A DNA stretch of 64,000 bases. Origin: Corallococcus silvisoli. Its GTDB lineage: Bacteria; Myxococcota; Myxococcia; Myxococcales; Myxococcaceae. The notes under the pieces were generated by a model. The model worked only from the letters and a program-made list of their open reading frames with translations, was not told the DNA's origin and did no database searches. Below are positions 1 through 8,741 of the stretch, piece by piece. The stretch lies in contig NZ_JAAAPJ010000003.1 of the NCBI RefSeq assembly GCF_009909145.1, positions 310,001-374,000 of the forward strand. The letters run 5' to 3'. Both the position numbers and the translations under genes were made by a program. The stretch's first letter is position 1. Each line of letters starts with the position of its first letter.

Positions 1-230
1 CGCGACCAGCCGGGGTTGGGCGCGAAGGTGAACGAGTACAGCAGCGACTGCACATCACACGCACAACCGGGATAGACGTTGTCGCGCCAGACGCCGCCCA
101 CGTCGTCCGCGCGCTCCAGGACCACGAAGTCGTCGATGCCGTCCTGCTTCAGCCGGATGGCCATGCCCAGGCCAGCGAAGCCCGCGCCCGCGATGGCGAT
201 GCGCACGTGAGGCGGAAGACGGGATGGCAC
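1..230 (-). CDS. Flavin-containing (Baeyer-Villiger type) monooxygenase, N-terminal part, cut by the window edge
   Basis: About 76 N-terminal residues are visible; the rest lies left of the window. The protein opens with an FAD-binding Rossmann motif (GAGFAGLG) after the strand VRIAIA. An acidic end of strand 2 (VLERADDVGG) follows, then the WRDNVYPGCACD segment typical of class B flavoprotein monooxygenases (BVMO/FMO), which use NADPH and oxygen to oxidise ketones or soft nucleophiles. The start is taken as the GTG at 230 because GGAGG lies about 8 bases upstream; an in-frame GTG at 206 also exists. An in-frame stop at 266-264 rules out anything longer. Substrate cannot be told from this fragment. 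Confidence 0.8.
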   Translation of the reverse strand, partial: MPSRLPPHVRIAIAGAGFAGLGMAIRLKQDGIDDFVVLERADDVGGVWRDNVYPGCACDVQSLLYSFTFAPNPGWS

Positions 231-571
231 CGGGTGGACCTCCGGGAGAGAAGGAGGTGCGCACTAGAGCACCGAACCCCCGCCTCCGTCCGGCATGAGG
301 GAACGAGGGCCGGAAGCCTCTTCGCCATGCGCACGGGGCCTCGTCCCCTCGTTCGCGCCGGCGGTCCCCACGCGAAGCCCCCGTGACACCTGGAAGGCGC
401 CCGTGACGCGGCCCACGCGTACGACCTGTGGCTCGTCACGCGCGAAGACGAGGCCTTCCTCTTCACCCTGGACGCACGAGCGGGCGCTGGCGGCCTGGGC
501 TGGCGCTCCGCGGGAGCGCACCGGCAGGGACTCCGGGACCGGATGAACACCGGTCCCAGCGGCCCCTGGAC
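231..571. other. Intergenic stretch with a possible gene remnant
   Basis: No intact gene is seen. On the plus strand, 387-571 reads open with coding-like codon choice (mostly G or C in third position for the first ~25 codons). It contains the protein-like phrase AYDLWLVTREDEAFLF but has a stop just before it (384-386) and no start codon. It could be the relic of a lost gene. The rest gives only short, compositionally biased frames. Confidence 0.3.
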
Positions 572-2179
572 TCACAGGCCCAGCAGCGACTCCGGCTCGG
601 GGGCGACGGTCTGCAGGAAGTAGCCAGCCGTCCCCGCGGAAGCGGTCACCACCGTGTTCGTCGTCGGCACGGTGCCACCCGCGTTTCCTCCCGTGCCACC
701 GCAGCCCCCACCACCGCCTCCCGGAGTGATGGCCGTGCCCGACGAAGGCGGCGCGTTGATGCCCGCCCCTCCACCCGACACCATCACGGTTCCCGTCACG
801 CTGGCCGACGAGGAGGCGATGAAGTGGACGATGCCCCCACCGCCACCGCCGCCGCCGCCTTCGCCTGAGCCGCCGTTGCCGTTGAAGCCGTCCGCGCCAT
901 TGCCGCCCTGCGCACGGATGGTCCCCCCCAGGGTGATGCTGCCCTTCGCCGCGACCAGCACGATGCCGCCAGCACCGCCGCCCGTGCCCACGATGCCCTG
1001 TCCGGCCGTCTGCGGATTCACGCCGTTCTGGCCGATGGCGTTGATGACGCCGCCCGGGTTGATCCGGATGTTGCCGCGCGCGGCCAGCAGCACCGCGCCC
1101 CCCCCCGCGCCGCCGTCCGCCCCGGCGCCCTCGTAGAGGCGCGCGCCAGCCCCGCCCGCCGCGGTCTGGACCCTGCGCACCTGGGCTCCCTGGAACGAGG
1201 TCAGCCCCACGCCACCTTTGTAGGTACCCGCTGCCGTCCGGGCGACGCCCGTGGGCGCCCCGCCTCCCCCCAGGTCCTCCGCGCCCGGCGCCACGGTGAT
1301 CGTCCCGCTCACCGTGATGTCACCCGTCGAGCGCAGCACCGTGCCGCTGGGGACGACGAGCGTGCCCGCGATGTTGATGTTGCTGAACTGGATGTTGAAG
1401 CCCATGGGAAGCTGGGCCACGCCGCTCGGGGTGGTGAGGTCCACCGTCTGGCCCATGCCCACGCTGAACGCCCCTCCGGAACCGTCGCCATAGAGGCCCA
1501 GCGTGCCCGCCGACCCCATGGGGCCTGTCGGCCCGGCGGGGCCTGTCGCGCCCGTGGGACCGGTCGGGCCCACCGGCCCCTGTGGACCCGCCGCGCCCGT
1601 GTCCCCCTTCACGCCCGTGTCGCCCTTCGCCCCCGCCGCGCCGGTGTCTCCCTTCGCGCCCGTGTCGCCCTTCGCCCCCGCCGCGCCCGTGGGGCCGGTC
1701 GGGCCCACCGCGCCCGTGTCGCCCTTCGCCCCCGCCGCGCCGGTGTCCCCCTTTGCACCCGCCGCGCCGGCGTCGCCCTTCGCGCCCGTGTCCCCCTTCA
1801 CGCCGGCAGGCCCCGTGGGCCCCACGACGCCCTGCGGCCCCATGGGTCCCATCAAGCCGATGGGCCCCTGGGGGCCCGTCGCGCCCGCGGGCCCCTGCGG
1901 TCCCACCGGCCCCTGCGGACCCGGAGCCCCCGAACCCGCGGGGCCTGTTTCGCCCTGAGGCCCCATCAGGCCGGGCTCGCCCGCGGGCCCCTGTTCGCCC
2001 TGCGGGCCTGCCGGGCCCTGGAGCCCCGTCGCACCCGCGGGCCCCTGCGGGCCCTCGGGTCCCGTGGCCGCATCGCCCGTCGTCTCCGTACAGGCCGACA
2101 ACATCAACGTCGCGCAGAGCGACAACACACGGAAGCGTGAGCGTTCCCCACGCAGCGGCACGAAGGTTTGAAGCGACAT
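572..2179 (-). CDS. Collagen-like triple-helix repeat lipoprotein with glycine-rich C-terminal domain
   Basis: 535 residues, probably an outer-membrane or surface lipoprotein. The N-terminus is a type II signal peptide with lipobox LSAC (lipidated Cys30). Residues ~40-224 are an uninterrupted Gly-X-Y collagen-like domain in which the block KGDTGA recurs, as in other bacterial collagens. Residues ~225-330 hold a beta-rich segment ([29 protein letters not shown]) resembling repetitive adhesin strands. The remainder is very glycine-rich and could form a stalk or matrix head. The ATG at 2179 was chosen because a GGGAGGGG box precedes it and the lipoprotein signal follows at once; the frame stays open upstream to 2395 but without a signal-like start. 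A structural or adhesive role at the cell surface is inferred, not shown. Confidence 0.85.
   Translation of the reverse strand: MSLQTFVPLRGERSRFRVLSLCATLMLSACTETTGDAATGPEGPQGPAGATGLQGPAGPQGEQGPAGEPGLMGPQGETGPAGSGAPGPQGPVGPQGPAGATGPQGPIGLMGPMGPQGVVGPTGPAGVKGDTGAKGDAGAAGAKGDTGAAGAKGDTGAVGPTGPTGAAGAKGDTGAKGDTGAAGAKGDTGVKGDTGAAGPQGPVGPTGPTGATGPAGPTGPMGSAGTLGLYGDGSGGAFSVGMGQTVDLTTPSGVAQLPMGFNIQFSNINIAGTLVVPSGTVLRSTGDITVSGTITVAPGAEDLGGGGAPTGVARTAAGTYKGGVGLTSFQGAQVRRVQTAAGGAGARLYEGAGADGGAGGGAVLLAARGNIRINPGGVINAIGQNGVNPQTAGQGIVGTGGGAGGIVLVAAKGSITLGGTIRAQGGNGADGFNGNGGSGEGGGGGGGGGIVHFIASSSASVTGTVMVSGGGAGINAPPSSGTAITPGGGGGGCGGTGGNAGGTVPTTNTVVTASAGTAGYFLQTVAPEPESLLGL
1508..2062 (-). repeat. Gly-X-Y coding repeat tract
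   Basis: Short tandem DNA repeats coding the collagen-like domain. Nine-base Gly-X-Y units are arranged in larger blocks coding KGDTGA. Such tracts can change length by slippage or unequal crossing over. Confidence 0.85.
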
Positions 2180-2517
2180 GGTGATGGGACCCCTCCCAAC
2201 GACAGGCGGCACGACAACGTGCGGCGAAGGAAGAGTCGCCGTCCCGTCTCGTGAAACATTCCATACATCAGTCCGACGCACCCGATGACACAGCCCGGCC
2301 CATCCCGTGGCGTCACACACACGGCTTGCGGGCTGAGCAACACCCCCTGTCACACCACGCCAGGAGAAAACATGTTTGAGCCACTTTCCGGCCAAATCAC
2401 GACGTCTGGCGACGACGTCACGCCGCGTGACTCAATCCCGTGTGTGATTGGGCCCTGGGTGACGGCGCGCGCCTGTCCGCTTCGCGGGGCCGGACGCACG
2501 ACTCGAGGACGGCCGTC
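2180..2517. other. Intergenic region upstream of the collagen-like gene
   Basis: No gene is supported here. The two neighbouring genes are both on the minus strand, so this stretch should hold the promoter of the collagen-like gene and the downstream region of the WYL regulator gene. I could not pick a convincing -35/-10 pair. Confidence 0.5.
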
Positions 2518-3150
2518 TCACCCCATCACTTCCGCGCGGGTGATGCGGTCCAACCGGAAGTGGCGCCGCTCACCGGACGCGAGGTCCACCGCGTCCAGCC
2601 GCGTCTCGTGCCGGTCCATCACCACGGACTCGATGCGCACCTCGCGCACCGTCTCCAGGAAGTCGCCGTCCACGTAGGTGATGCGCAGGGGCTGGCGTTC
2701 GAACCACGCGCGCTCCAGCGCCTCGCGCACGGGCTTGCGCGTGGGCAGCGACGGCACGCCCAGGAACGTCAGCTCCCGAAGCCGCGCCAGCAACTCACGC
2801 TGCGCGGAGGTGGACAGCGCCGAGCGCACCTTGTCCAGCGCGGACTCCAGCGTCCCGGTGAAGGGCAACAGCCGCATGTCGATGGCGAAGCGACCCAGCG
2901 CCACCACCAGCGCCGCCTCGCGCGCGGTGAAGTTCACCGGCGGCAGGCTGTAGCCCCGGTCCAGCGCGTAGCCACCGCCCCGGCCCCGCTCCGCGCCCAC
3001 CGGCAGCGCGGCGGCGCGCAGCGCGTCCAGGTCCCGGTAGATGGTCCGCACCGTCACGCTGAAGCGCTCCGCCAGCACCTCCGCGGTGACGCCGGTGCGA
3101 CGGCCCCTCAGGTACTCCGCGAGGGCGAAAAGACGCTCGGTTCGCTGCAT
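2518..3150 (-). CDS. HTH and WYL domain transcriptional regulator (YafY-like)
   Basis: 210 residues. Residues ~1-60 form a winged helix of the HTH_11/DeoR type (AEVLAERFSVTVRTIYRDLDAL, shown as AEVLAERFSV then TVRTIYRDLD). The C-terminal half fits a short WYL ligand-sensing domain: LRITYVDGD, later RHFRLDRI. WYL proteins bind small molecules or nucleic acid and often control DNA-damage or phage-defence genes; what this one senses is unknown. It is divergent from the DNA polymerase gene, and a perfect dyad at 3163-3180, 13 bases upstream of its ATG, is a likely autoregulatory operator. It may co-regulate the polymerase; that part is inference. Confidence 0.85.
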   Translation of the reverse strand: MQRTERLFALAEYLRGRRTGVTAEVLAERFSVTVRTIYRDLDALRAAALPVGAERGRGGGYALDRGYSLPPVNFTAREAALVVALGRFAIDMRLLPFTGTLESALDKVRSALSTSAQRELLARLRELTFLGVPSLPTRKPVREALERAWFERQPLRITYVDGDFLETVREVRIESVVMDRHETRLDAVDLASGERRHFRLDRITRAEVMG

Positions 3151-3162
3151 GGCCTGGGTATC

Positions 3163-3180
3163 CTGACATACGGCTGTCAG
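3163..3180. promoter_or_regulatory. Palindromic operator candidate for the WYL regulator
   Basis: CTGACA-tacggc-TGTCAG is a perfect 6+6 dyad with a 6-base spacer, just upstream of the regulator start at 3150. TGACA/TGTCA half-sites are typical of YafY/DeoR-like repressors. Confidence 0.55.
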
Positions 3181-3345
3181 CCGGGGGCCTCAAGCTGCGG
3201 GGAAACACCCGTGATGCGAAGCCCTTCCGACAGCGCCGGGATGCCTGGGGTCTCCCGCACTTGCGCCCCTGCGGCCGGGGCGCCTAAGAGCCTCCGGAGC
3301 GGGGCCCCCGCCCCGCCGCATCCCCTCCCCGACCTCCTCTCCCCC

Positions 3346-5829
3346 ATGGCCATCCCGCCCCATCCGCTGGAGGACGAGTGGTTGTGGGGGTGGGACCCCA
3401 CGCCGGGCATCGTGTCCGTGTGGGCGGAGCCGGATGGCCGCGCCTTCATCTGGAAGCAGCAGCCGGGCACGCACGCGCGGCAGCGCGAGGACGCGAGGTA
3501 CCGGCCCTGGGTGCTGCTCGCGTCGCTCCAGGACCTGGAGCACCTGGGCCCGGCGCTGCGGCGCGAGGGCACGCCCCCCGTGGCGGGCGCGGTGACGTAC
3601 CGGGAGCTGGAGGGGCCCGGGGCGCTGCGGTTCGTGGTGAGCGCGGAGGATGGCCGCGCGCTGGCGTCCGCGGTGCTGAAGGGCGCGTCCAGGCGGCTGG
3701 ACCAGCGCGTGGGCCACCTGCGCGACCTGGGCCCGGGCGCGGTGCTGGTGCTGCCCCCGGAGGAGCAATACCTGGTGGCCACCGGGCGCACGTACTTCCG
3801 AGGCATGGGCTTCGACGACCTGCGCCGGCTCCAGTTCGACCTGGAGACCACCGGCCTGGACCCGTCGAAGGACCGCATCTTCCTGGTCGCGCTGCGGGAC
3901 CCCGAAGGGCGCGCGGAGACGCTGGAGGTGACGGCGGACGGTGACGCGGGCGAGGCGGACCTGCTGCGTCGGCTGGTCGCGCGCATCCGCGAGGCGGACC
4001 CCGACGTGGTGGAGAACCACAACCTGCACGGCTTCGACCTGCCCTTCCTGGACCAGCGCGCGAAGCGGTTGAACGTGTCGCTGGCGCTGGGTCGCGCGGG
4101 CCTGCCAGGGCTGCGGCACCGGCCCTCCGCCCGAGGCGCCGCGCTGAACCGGGGTCCTGGAGGCCGCGAGGCGGACGCCATGCGCCGCGCGCGCTACACC
4201 GTCCCCGGCCGTGAGTTCATCGACACGCTGGACGCCGTGCGCCGCCACGACTTCTCCGCCCGCGACCTGCCCGGCCACGGCCTCAAGGCGGTGGCCCGGC
4301 ACCTGGGCCTGTCGGGCCCCGACCGCGAGCTCATCCCCGGCGCGCGCGTGCACGAAGTCTTCGGCAGGGATCCAGAGCGGGTGCGCCGCTACGCGCGCGA
4401 GGACGTGACGGAGGCCGCGGGGCTCGCGCACCTGCTCGGCGGCGCGGTGTTCGCGCTCGCGCGCATGGCCCCCCGGCGATACGAACGGCTGGCGGACGCG
4501 GGCCCGGCGACGGGCGTGTTGGATCCGCTGCTGGTGCGCGCCTACCTGCGCTCCGGCGCGGCGCTCCCCGCCCATGAGTCCGGCGACGGCACGTCCCACA
4601 GCGGCGCGGCGCTGCACCTCTTCGCCTGCGGGGTCGCGCGCCACGTGGTGAAGGCGGACGTGGCCAGCCTGTACCCGTCCCTGATGCGCCAGTACCGCAT
4701 CGGTCCGAAGCGCGACCGGCTCAACGTGCTGCTGTCGCTGGTAGACCGGCTCGTGGACCAGCGCCTGGACGCCAAGGCGAAGGCGAAGAAGGCCCCTCCG
4801 GGCTCCCCGGAGCGCCACACGAACGAGGCGCTGTCCGCGGCGATGAAGCTCATCGTCAACTCCGCCTACGGCTACATGGGCGCCATGGGGCTCACGCGCT
4901 TCTCGGACGTGCACGCCGCCAACGAGGTGACGCGGCGCGGGCGCGAGGTGCTGGGCCTCTTGTGCCGCGAGCTGGCGAAGCGCGGGGTGACGCTGCTGGA
5001 GGCCGACACGGACGGCGTCTACTTCGCGGTGCCGGAGACCTGGACGGAGGTCGACGAGCGCCGCGTGGTGTCGGAGGTCGCGGCCCTGCTGCCGCCGCGC
5101 GTGCGCCTGGAGTTCGACGGGCGCTACGCCGCGATGCTGTCGCACGAACCCAAGAACTACGCGCTGCGGCCCTACGCCGGGCCCCTGCTGCTGCGCGGGG
5201 TGGCGTTCCGCTCCAGCCGCGCGGAGCCCTTCGGCGAGGACTTCCTGCGCCGCGCCCTCCAGCACCTGCTGTCCGGGGACGTGCGCGCCGTGCGCGACAC
5301 CTACGTGGACGCGGTGATGGCGCTGCGCAAGCGGCGGGTGCCCACCTACGAGGTGACCGCCCAGGTGCGGCTGACCAAGTCCCCCGCGCAGTACCTGGCC
5401 ACGCGCAAGCAGCGCCGGGAGCTGCCCTACGAGGCGCTGCTCACCAACGGCCGCGAACACTGGTCCCTGGGCGAGCGCGTGCGCATCTACCGCGCCTCGG
5501 GCGGCCGGGCGGGCCTGCTTCCGGAACACGACACCGAGGACGGAGAGCCCGGCCCGCGCCCCGCGCCGGGCGAGCCCGCGGGCGACGACCCGCGCGACTA
5601 CGATGCCGAGTACTACGTCCGCCTGCTCAAGGACTCCTTCGCGGCCCGGCTCGCGCGTGGCCTCACCGCGGAGGACTTCGCCACGGTGTTCGCGGACCCC
5701 GAGCAGCCCTCGCTCTTCACCCCCTCCTTGACGGATGCCAGGCCCGTGCTCACCGTCGTCCGCGAGCCCCGGGGCCCGGAGTTCGGAGAAGACGCTCCAG
5801 TGCTTGGAGCACCGCACTTCTCACCGTGA
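3346..5829 (+). CDS. polB: Family B DNA polymerase with 3'-5' exonuclease domain
   Basis: 827 residues, close to E. coli Pol II (783). Exonuclease motifs are present: ExoI FDLETTGLD (Asp165, Glu167), ExoII ENHNLHGFD, ExoIII YAREDV. The polymerase domain has motif A DVASLYPS (Asp438), motif B NSAYGYMG (~505) and motif C DTDG (Asp554, Asp556). All catalytic acids are intact, so both polymerisation and proofreading are expected. Motif C is DTDG as in archaeal family B enzymes rather than the DTDS of enterobacterial Pol II. The start ATG at 3346 begins MAIPPHPLEDEW; the frame is open far upstream but that part is compositionally unlike protein. Probable role: translesion or repair synthesis. It is divergent from the WYL regulator. 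Confidence 0.93.
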   Translation: MAIPPHPLEDEWLWGWDPTPGIVSVWAEPDGRAFIWKQQPGTHARQREDARYRPWVLLASLQDLEHLGPALRREGTPPVAGAVTYRELEGPGALRFVVSAEDGRALASAVLKGASRRLDQRVGHLRDLGPGAVLVLPPEEQYLVATGRTYFRGMGFDDLRRLQFDLETTGLDPSKDRIFLVALRDPEGRAETLEVTADGDAGEADLLRRLVARIREADPDVVENHNLHGFDLPFLDQRAKRLNVSLALGRAGLPGLRHRPSARGAALNRGPGGREADAMRRARYTVPGREFIDTLDAVRRHDFSARDLPGHGLKAVARHLGLSGPDRELIPGARVHEVFGRDPERVRRYAREDVTEAAGLAHLLGGAVFALARMAPRRYERLADAGPATGVLDPLLVRAYLRSGAALPAHESGDGTSHSGAALHLFACGVARHVVKADVASLYPSLMRQYRIGPKRDRLNVLLSLVDRLVDQRLDAKAKAKKAPPGSPERHTNEALSAAMKLIVNSAYGYMGAMGLTRFSDVHAANEVTRRGREVLGLLCRELAKRGVTLLEADTDGVYFAVPETWTEVDERRVVSEVAALLPPRVRLEFDGRYAAMLSHEPKNYALRPYAGPLLLRGVAFRSSRAEPFGEDFLRRALQHLLSGDVRAVRDTYVDAVMALRKRRVPTYEVTAQVRLTKSPAQYLATRKQRRELPYEALLTNGREHWSLGERVRIYRASGGRAGLLPEHDTEDGEPGPRPAPGEPAGDDPRDYDAEYYVRLLKDSFAARLARGLTAEDFATVFADPEQPSLFTPSLTDARPVLTVVREPRGPEFGEDAPVLGAPHFSP

Positions 5830-5899
5830 CTGGAACCCTGCCGTGTCTCGGTTCCTCCAGGAGTCGCGGGGTGGCATCTGCTACGCTGCGTCAACCGCA

Positions 5900-7453
5900 A
5901 TGGCCTTCTCGTTGATGACGCGTCCCACGCCTCGCGCGCTGGTGGTTCCCGGCACCGTGGCCCTGCTGCTCCTGCTCCCCTGGCTCATCTATTGGAACGC
6001 GGTCATCCACCGCTACGGCCTGCGCGACGACTACGCCATCCTGCGCGAGGCGCGTGAGGAGCCGGGCAAGATCCTCCGCGTCTGCGCCTCCCAGGGCCGC
6101 CCGCTCTACGGCTGGATGCTGGAGGCGTCCGCGAAGGCGGCCGGCGGCATCGACGGGCTGATGGGGCTGCGCCTGATGGGCGTGGCCGGGCTGGGCGTGC
6201 TCGCGGCGGCGGTGTTCCTGCTGCTGCGAAGGGAGGGCTGGCGGCCCGGCTCCGCCGCGCTCCTGGCGGGGTTCCTCACGCTGACGCCCTCCGCGCAGGT
6301 CATCGCCAACTGGGGCATCTGCTGGCCCCAGGCGGTGGCGCTGATGCTGGGGCTGGGGGCGTTCGCGTTCGCCCGGCGCGCCATCGGAGCCCCGGGAGAG
6401 GAAGGTCGCCTCCGCTGGCCGCACGCGCTGGCCGCGGTGGGGGCCATGGCCACCGCGACGCTCATCTACCAGGTGAGCGGGCTGTTCTCCGCGGTGCTGC
6501 TGGCGGCGTCGCTGGTGGTGCGCCGGGACGTGTCGCTGCGGCACACCGCGCGGTGGATGACGAAGCACCTGCTCATCATGGGCGCGGGGCTGGCGCTCGC
6601 GTACCTCGTCACCCAGGTGTTGTTCAAATCAGGGGTCTTCCCGCCCTCGCCCCGGCTCGCCTTCGAGAAGCACTGGGTGGACAAGACCATCTGGGCGCTC
6701 ACGCACGTGTTCCCCAACGCGCTCGCCCTGTCCGCGCTCAACGAGGCGCCGGTCGGCGACATGGACGGCTATTGGGCCATGGTGGTGCTGACGCTGACGC
6801 TGCTGGGCGTGGGCGTCGCGGTGGAGGGGCGCCGCTCCGGGCTGACGGGCGTGGGGCGTTGGATGCTGGCCCTGGTGACGCTGTCGGGGGCGGCGTACTC
6901 GGTGAGCTTCCTCGCCGGGGAGCGCTGGCCCACCTACCGCACGCTCAACGCGCTCACCGGGGTGTGGGCCGTCTTCTTCGCCGCGTCGCTGGTGAACGTG
7001 GGCACCATCTGGCCCCGGTTCGGGCCGCGCATCGCCACGGGGCTGCTCACCGGGTTCGTGGCCTTCAGCGCCTTCCTCGCGCACGAGCAGTCCCTGGAGC
7101 TGTTCGCCCTGCCCCAGGGCCGGGAGCTGGCGCTGATGGAGCAGGGCGCGAGCCTGGTCGTCCCGGATCGCAAGCCGCGCGTCTTCGTGCTCACCGCGAA
7201 GCAGGCGGACTCCTCCGCGCCGTTCCACTACCTGGACGAGTTCGGCTCCGTGTCCGTGGACGCCGAGTGGGTGGCCAAGGAGATGCTCAAGGCGCTCGTC
7301 AAGGAGCGCTTCCCCCGGGAGCGGGACGTCAGCGGCCTCTACCGCTTCGCCGCCGGCCCCGTGGCCCCGGACGCGCGCAACTACGACATCCTCATCGACA
7401 TGCGCCGGCAGCACGTGAGCACCGCCACCCCCATCCTCCAGAAACCCCGCTAA
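5900..7453 (+). CDS. Polytopic inner-membrane protein, glycosyltransferase-like (GtrII/GT-C style)
   Basis: About 517 residues with roughly ten hydrophobic segments. The first membrane helix is followed by a periplasmic-type loop with HRYGLRDDYAILREA, where the DD pair resembles the catalytic acidic motif of GT-C glycosyltransferases that use lipid-linked sugars. The last ~110 residues are soluble. This recalls GtrII-type O-antigen glucosyltransferases, but no family-defining motif was seen, so the function stays open. The start at 5900 (MAFSLMTRP) has no strong ribosome site; the ATG at 5915 is an alternative. It begins 70 bases after polB and may be transcribed with it. Confidence 0.7.
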   Translation: MAFSLMTRPTPRALVVPGTVALLLLLPWLIYWNAVIHRYGLRDDYAILREAREEPGKILRVCASQGRPLYGWMLEASAKAAGGIDGLMGLRLMGVAGLGVLAAAVFLLLRREGWRPGSAALLAGFLTLTPSAQVIANWGICWPQAVALMLGLGAFAFARRAIGAPGEEGRLRWPHALAAVGAMATATLIYQVSGLFSAVLLAASLVVRRDVSLRHTARWMTKHLLIMGAGLALAYLVTQVLFKSGVFPPSPRLAFEKHWVDKTIWALTHVFPNALALSALNEAPVGDMDGYWAMVVLTLTLLGVGVAVEGRRSGLTGVGRWMLALVTLSGAAYSVSFLAGERWPTYRTLNALTGVWAVFFAASLVNVGTIWPRFGPRIATGLLTGFVAFSAFLAHEQSLELFALPQGRELALMEQGASLVVPDRKPRVFVLTAKQADSSAPFHYLDEFGSVSVDAEWVAKEMLKALVKERFPRERDVSGLYRFAAGPVAPDARNYDILIDMRRQHVSTATPILQKPR

Positions 7454-7465
7454 CCCTGGCGCTGA

Positions 7466-7526
7466 AGCCCCCGCGTGCGCGGGACTCCCACCCCGAATTC
7501 CGGGGAGTGGCGTCAGAGCGGGGGCT
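7466..7526. terminator. Large GC-rich stem-loop, possible terminator
   Basis: AGCCCCCGC (7466-7474) and GCGGGGGCT (7518-7526) are perfect 9-base inverted arms. Between them lies a second imperfect stem around GAATTC (about 7488-7510). It sits 12 bases after the stop of the membrane-protein gene. There is no T-run, so it is only a terminator candidate. Confidence 0.4.
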
Positions 7527-7695
7527 ACCGCGCCCGGCCGTGCAGGTTCGGCCCCACCGGCGGCATGAATCCGGGTAATGAATCAGCGGATGAAGTTGTC
7601 CGTTCCCCTTCCGCAGCCGCGAATCCCGGGGGTTGCCCCGTCCCGTGCCGCGGAAGGAGGCCCGCATCCCACTCGGCCCGAGGAGACCGCTGCCC

Positions 7696-8355
7696 ATGGA
7701 CGGTGAACGTCCGGTGCGGCACGACTGGGTATTCCTGGGCCCCGGTTGGGAGGAGCACCTGCGCTCGCCCCCAGGCCCTGACGTCCTCCCGCGGGTGACG
7801 GCGTGGCGTGAGCAGGGCCGGCCCTTCGCCGTCGCCCGCCAGGACGTGCCGGACCGGGACGACGAGGTGCGGCTGAGCCTCACGCTGCCAGACCGCCGCC
7901 ACCTGTCCCTGCACGTCGCGATGCAGGCCGTGGAGCGCTGGCTGGCGCCCCCCACGCTGCAAGAGGCGCTGGAAGCGGCGCCCGCGGCGTGGCGCCCGGC
8001 GCTGGACGACGTCGTCGCCCTGGGCGCCGCGCTGGACCTCACGGTGGGCGTGTTCGGGTCACTGGCCTGGCAGCACCGTTCGGGCGAGTCCTTCCTGCGG
8101 CCCCTGTCGGACGTGGACCTCCTGTTCACCCCCGCGCGCTGGTCCGACGTGGAGCGGCTGCTGTTCGGCCTGGAGGCGGTGTCCCGGCGCCACTCGGTGG
8201 TGCGCCTGGACGGCGAGGTGGTGCTCCCCGACGGCGGCGCGGTGTCCTGGCGCGAGCTGGCGCTGGAGCCCGAGCGCATCTGGGTCACCGGCCCCCGTGG
8301 CGCCAGCCCCCGCACGCTGCGGGAGCTGCGCGCCCTCTTCCCCGCCGAACCCTGA
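7696..8355 (+). CDS. mdcG: MdcG-like phosphoribosyl-dephospho-CoA transferase (malonate decarboxylase holo-ACP synthase)
   Basis: 219 residues. It opens with RHDWVFLGPG and carries the family core: an N-terminal half with RLSLTLP..R, then VGVFGSLAWQHRSGESFL and SDVDLLF. The GSLAWQ...SDVDLL pattern is a nucleotidyltransferase-type active site. MdcG attaches the 2'-(5''-phosphoribosyl)-3'-dephospho-CoA prosthetic group to the malonate decarboxylase carrier protein. No other malonate decarboxylase gene (mdcA-E, mdcB, mdcH) is in this window, so it is an orphan here; it lies ~390 bases upstream of the aryl polyene operon. The start ATG at 7696 follows AGGAG by ~10 bases. Confidence 0.8.
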   Translation: MDGERPVRHDWVFLGPGWEEHLRSPPGPDVLPRVTAWREQGRPFAVARQDVPDRDDEVRLSLTLPDRRHLSLHVAMQAVERWLAPPTLQEALEAAPAAWRPALDDVVALGAALDLTVGVFGSLAWQHRSGESFLRPLSDVDLLFTPARWSDVERLLFGLEAVSRRHSVVRLDGEVVLPDGGAVSWRELALEPERIWVTGPRGASPRTLRELRALFPAEP

Positions 8356-8741
8356 CGCGCACCCTCGCGGCGAAGACCCGCGAGCTCCTGAATCCATCCG
8401 GACCGCGATGACGCACGTCGGGTGAATAGCGAGGCCGTTCGCGACGTCAGGGACGCGCACCCGCGGGCCTGAATCCACCCCGCGCTCCGAATCCCTGGCA
8501 GGGGCATCCTCCGATCCACGGAGCGCCCTCCTGACGTCCCCCTGGACAAGCCCGCAAAAACCTGAAAGCCGAGGAAGATTTGCGCGTTTCATCAGGAATA
8601 ACAGCCCGTTGCGGTGGCGCGGGTGCAGGGGGACGGGCAGGCGGCTGGCGTTCCGCCCGCCTGGGGGAGACCCCCAATTGTCACCCTCTGGATGCTTTGG
8701 TAAAGGTTGCCTTTGGGAGCGCTTGGGGCCTCCCCGTCACG
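8356..8741. other. Upstream region of the aryl polyene operon
   Basis: No gene is supported. The stretch contains an AT-richer part (about 8550-8600) and a promoter candidate at 8678-8706. It should hold the control region of the long operon that follows. Confidence 0.5.
8678..8706 (+). promoter_or_regulatory. Candidate sigma-70 type promoter of the aryl polyene operon
   Basis: TTGTCA (8678-8683), a 17-base spacer, then TAAAGG (8701-8706), 35 bases before the first start codon. The -35 is good; the -10 is weak. Confidence 0.35.

Noticed and set aside
1508..2062. Regular repeats that might look like a CRISPR array
   Set aside because: The repeats code Gly-X-Y in frame and have no unique spacers of constant length.
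3190..5817. Long minus-strand open frame (875 codons) opposite polB
   Set aside because: It is a shadow of a GC-rich gene: low-complexity Arg/Ala/Gly/Val-rich translation and no ribosome site, while the plus strand has all polymerase motifs.
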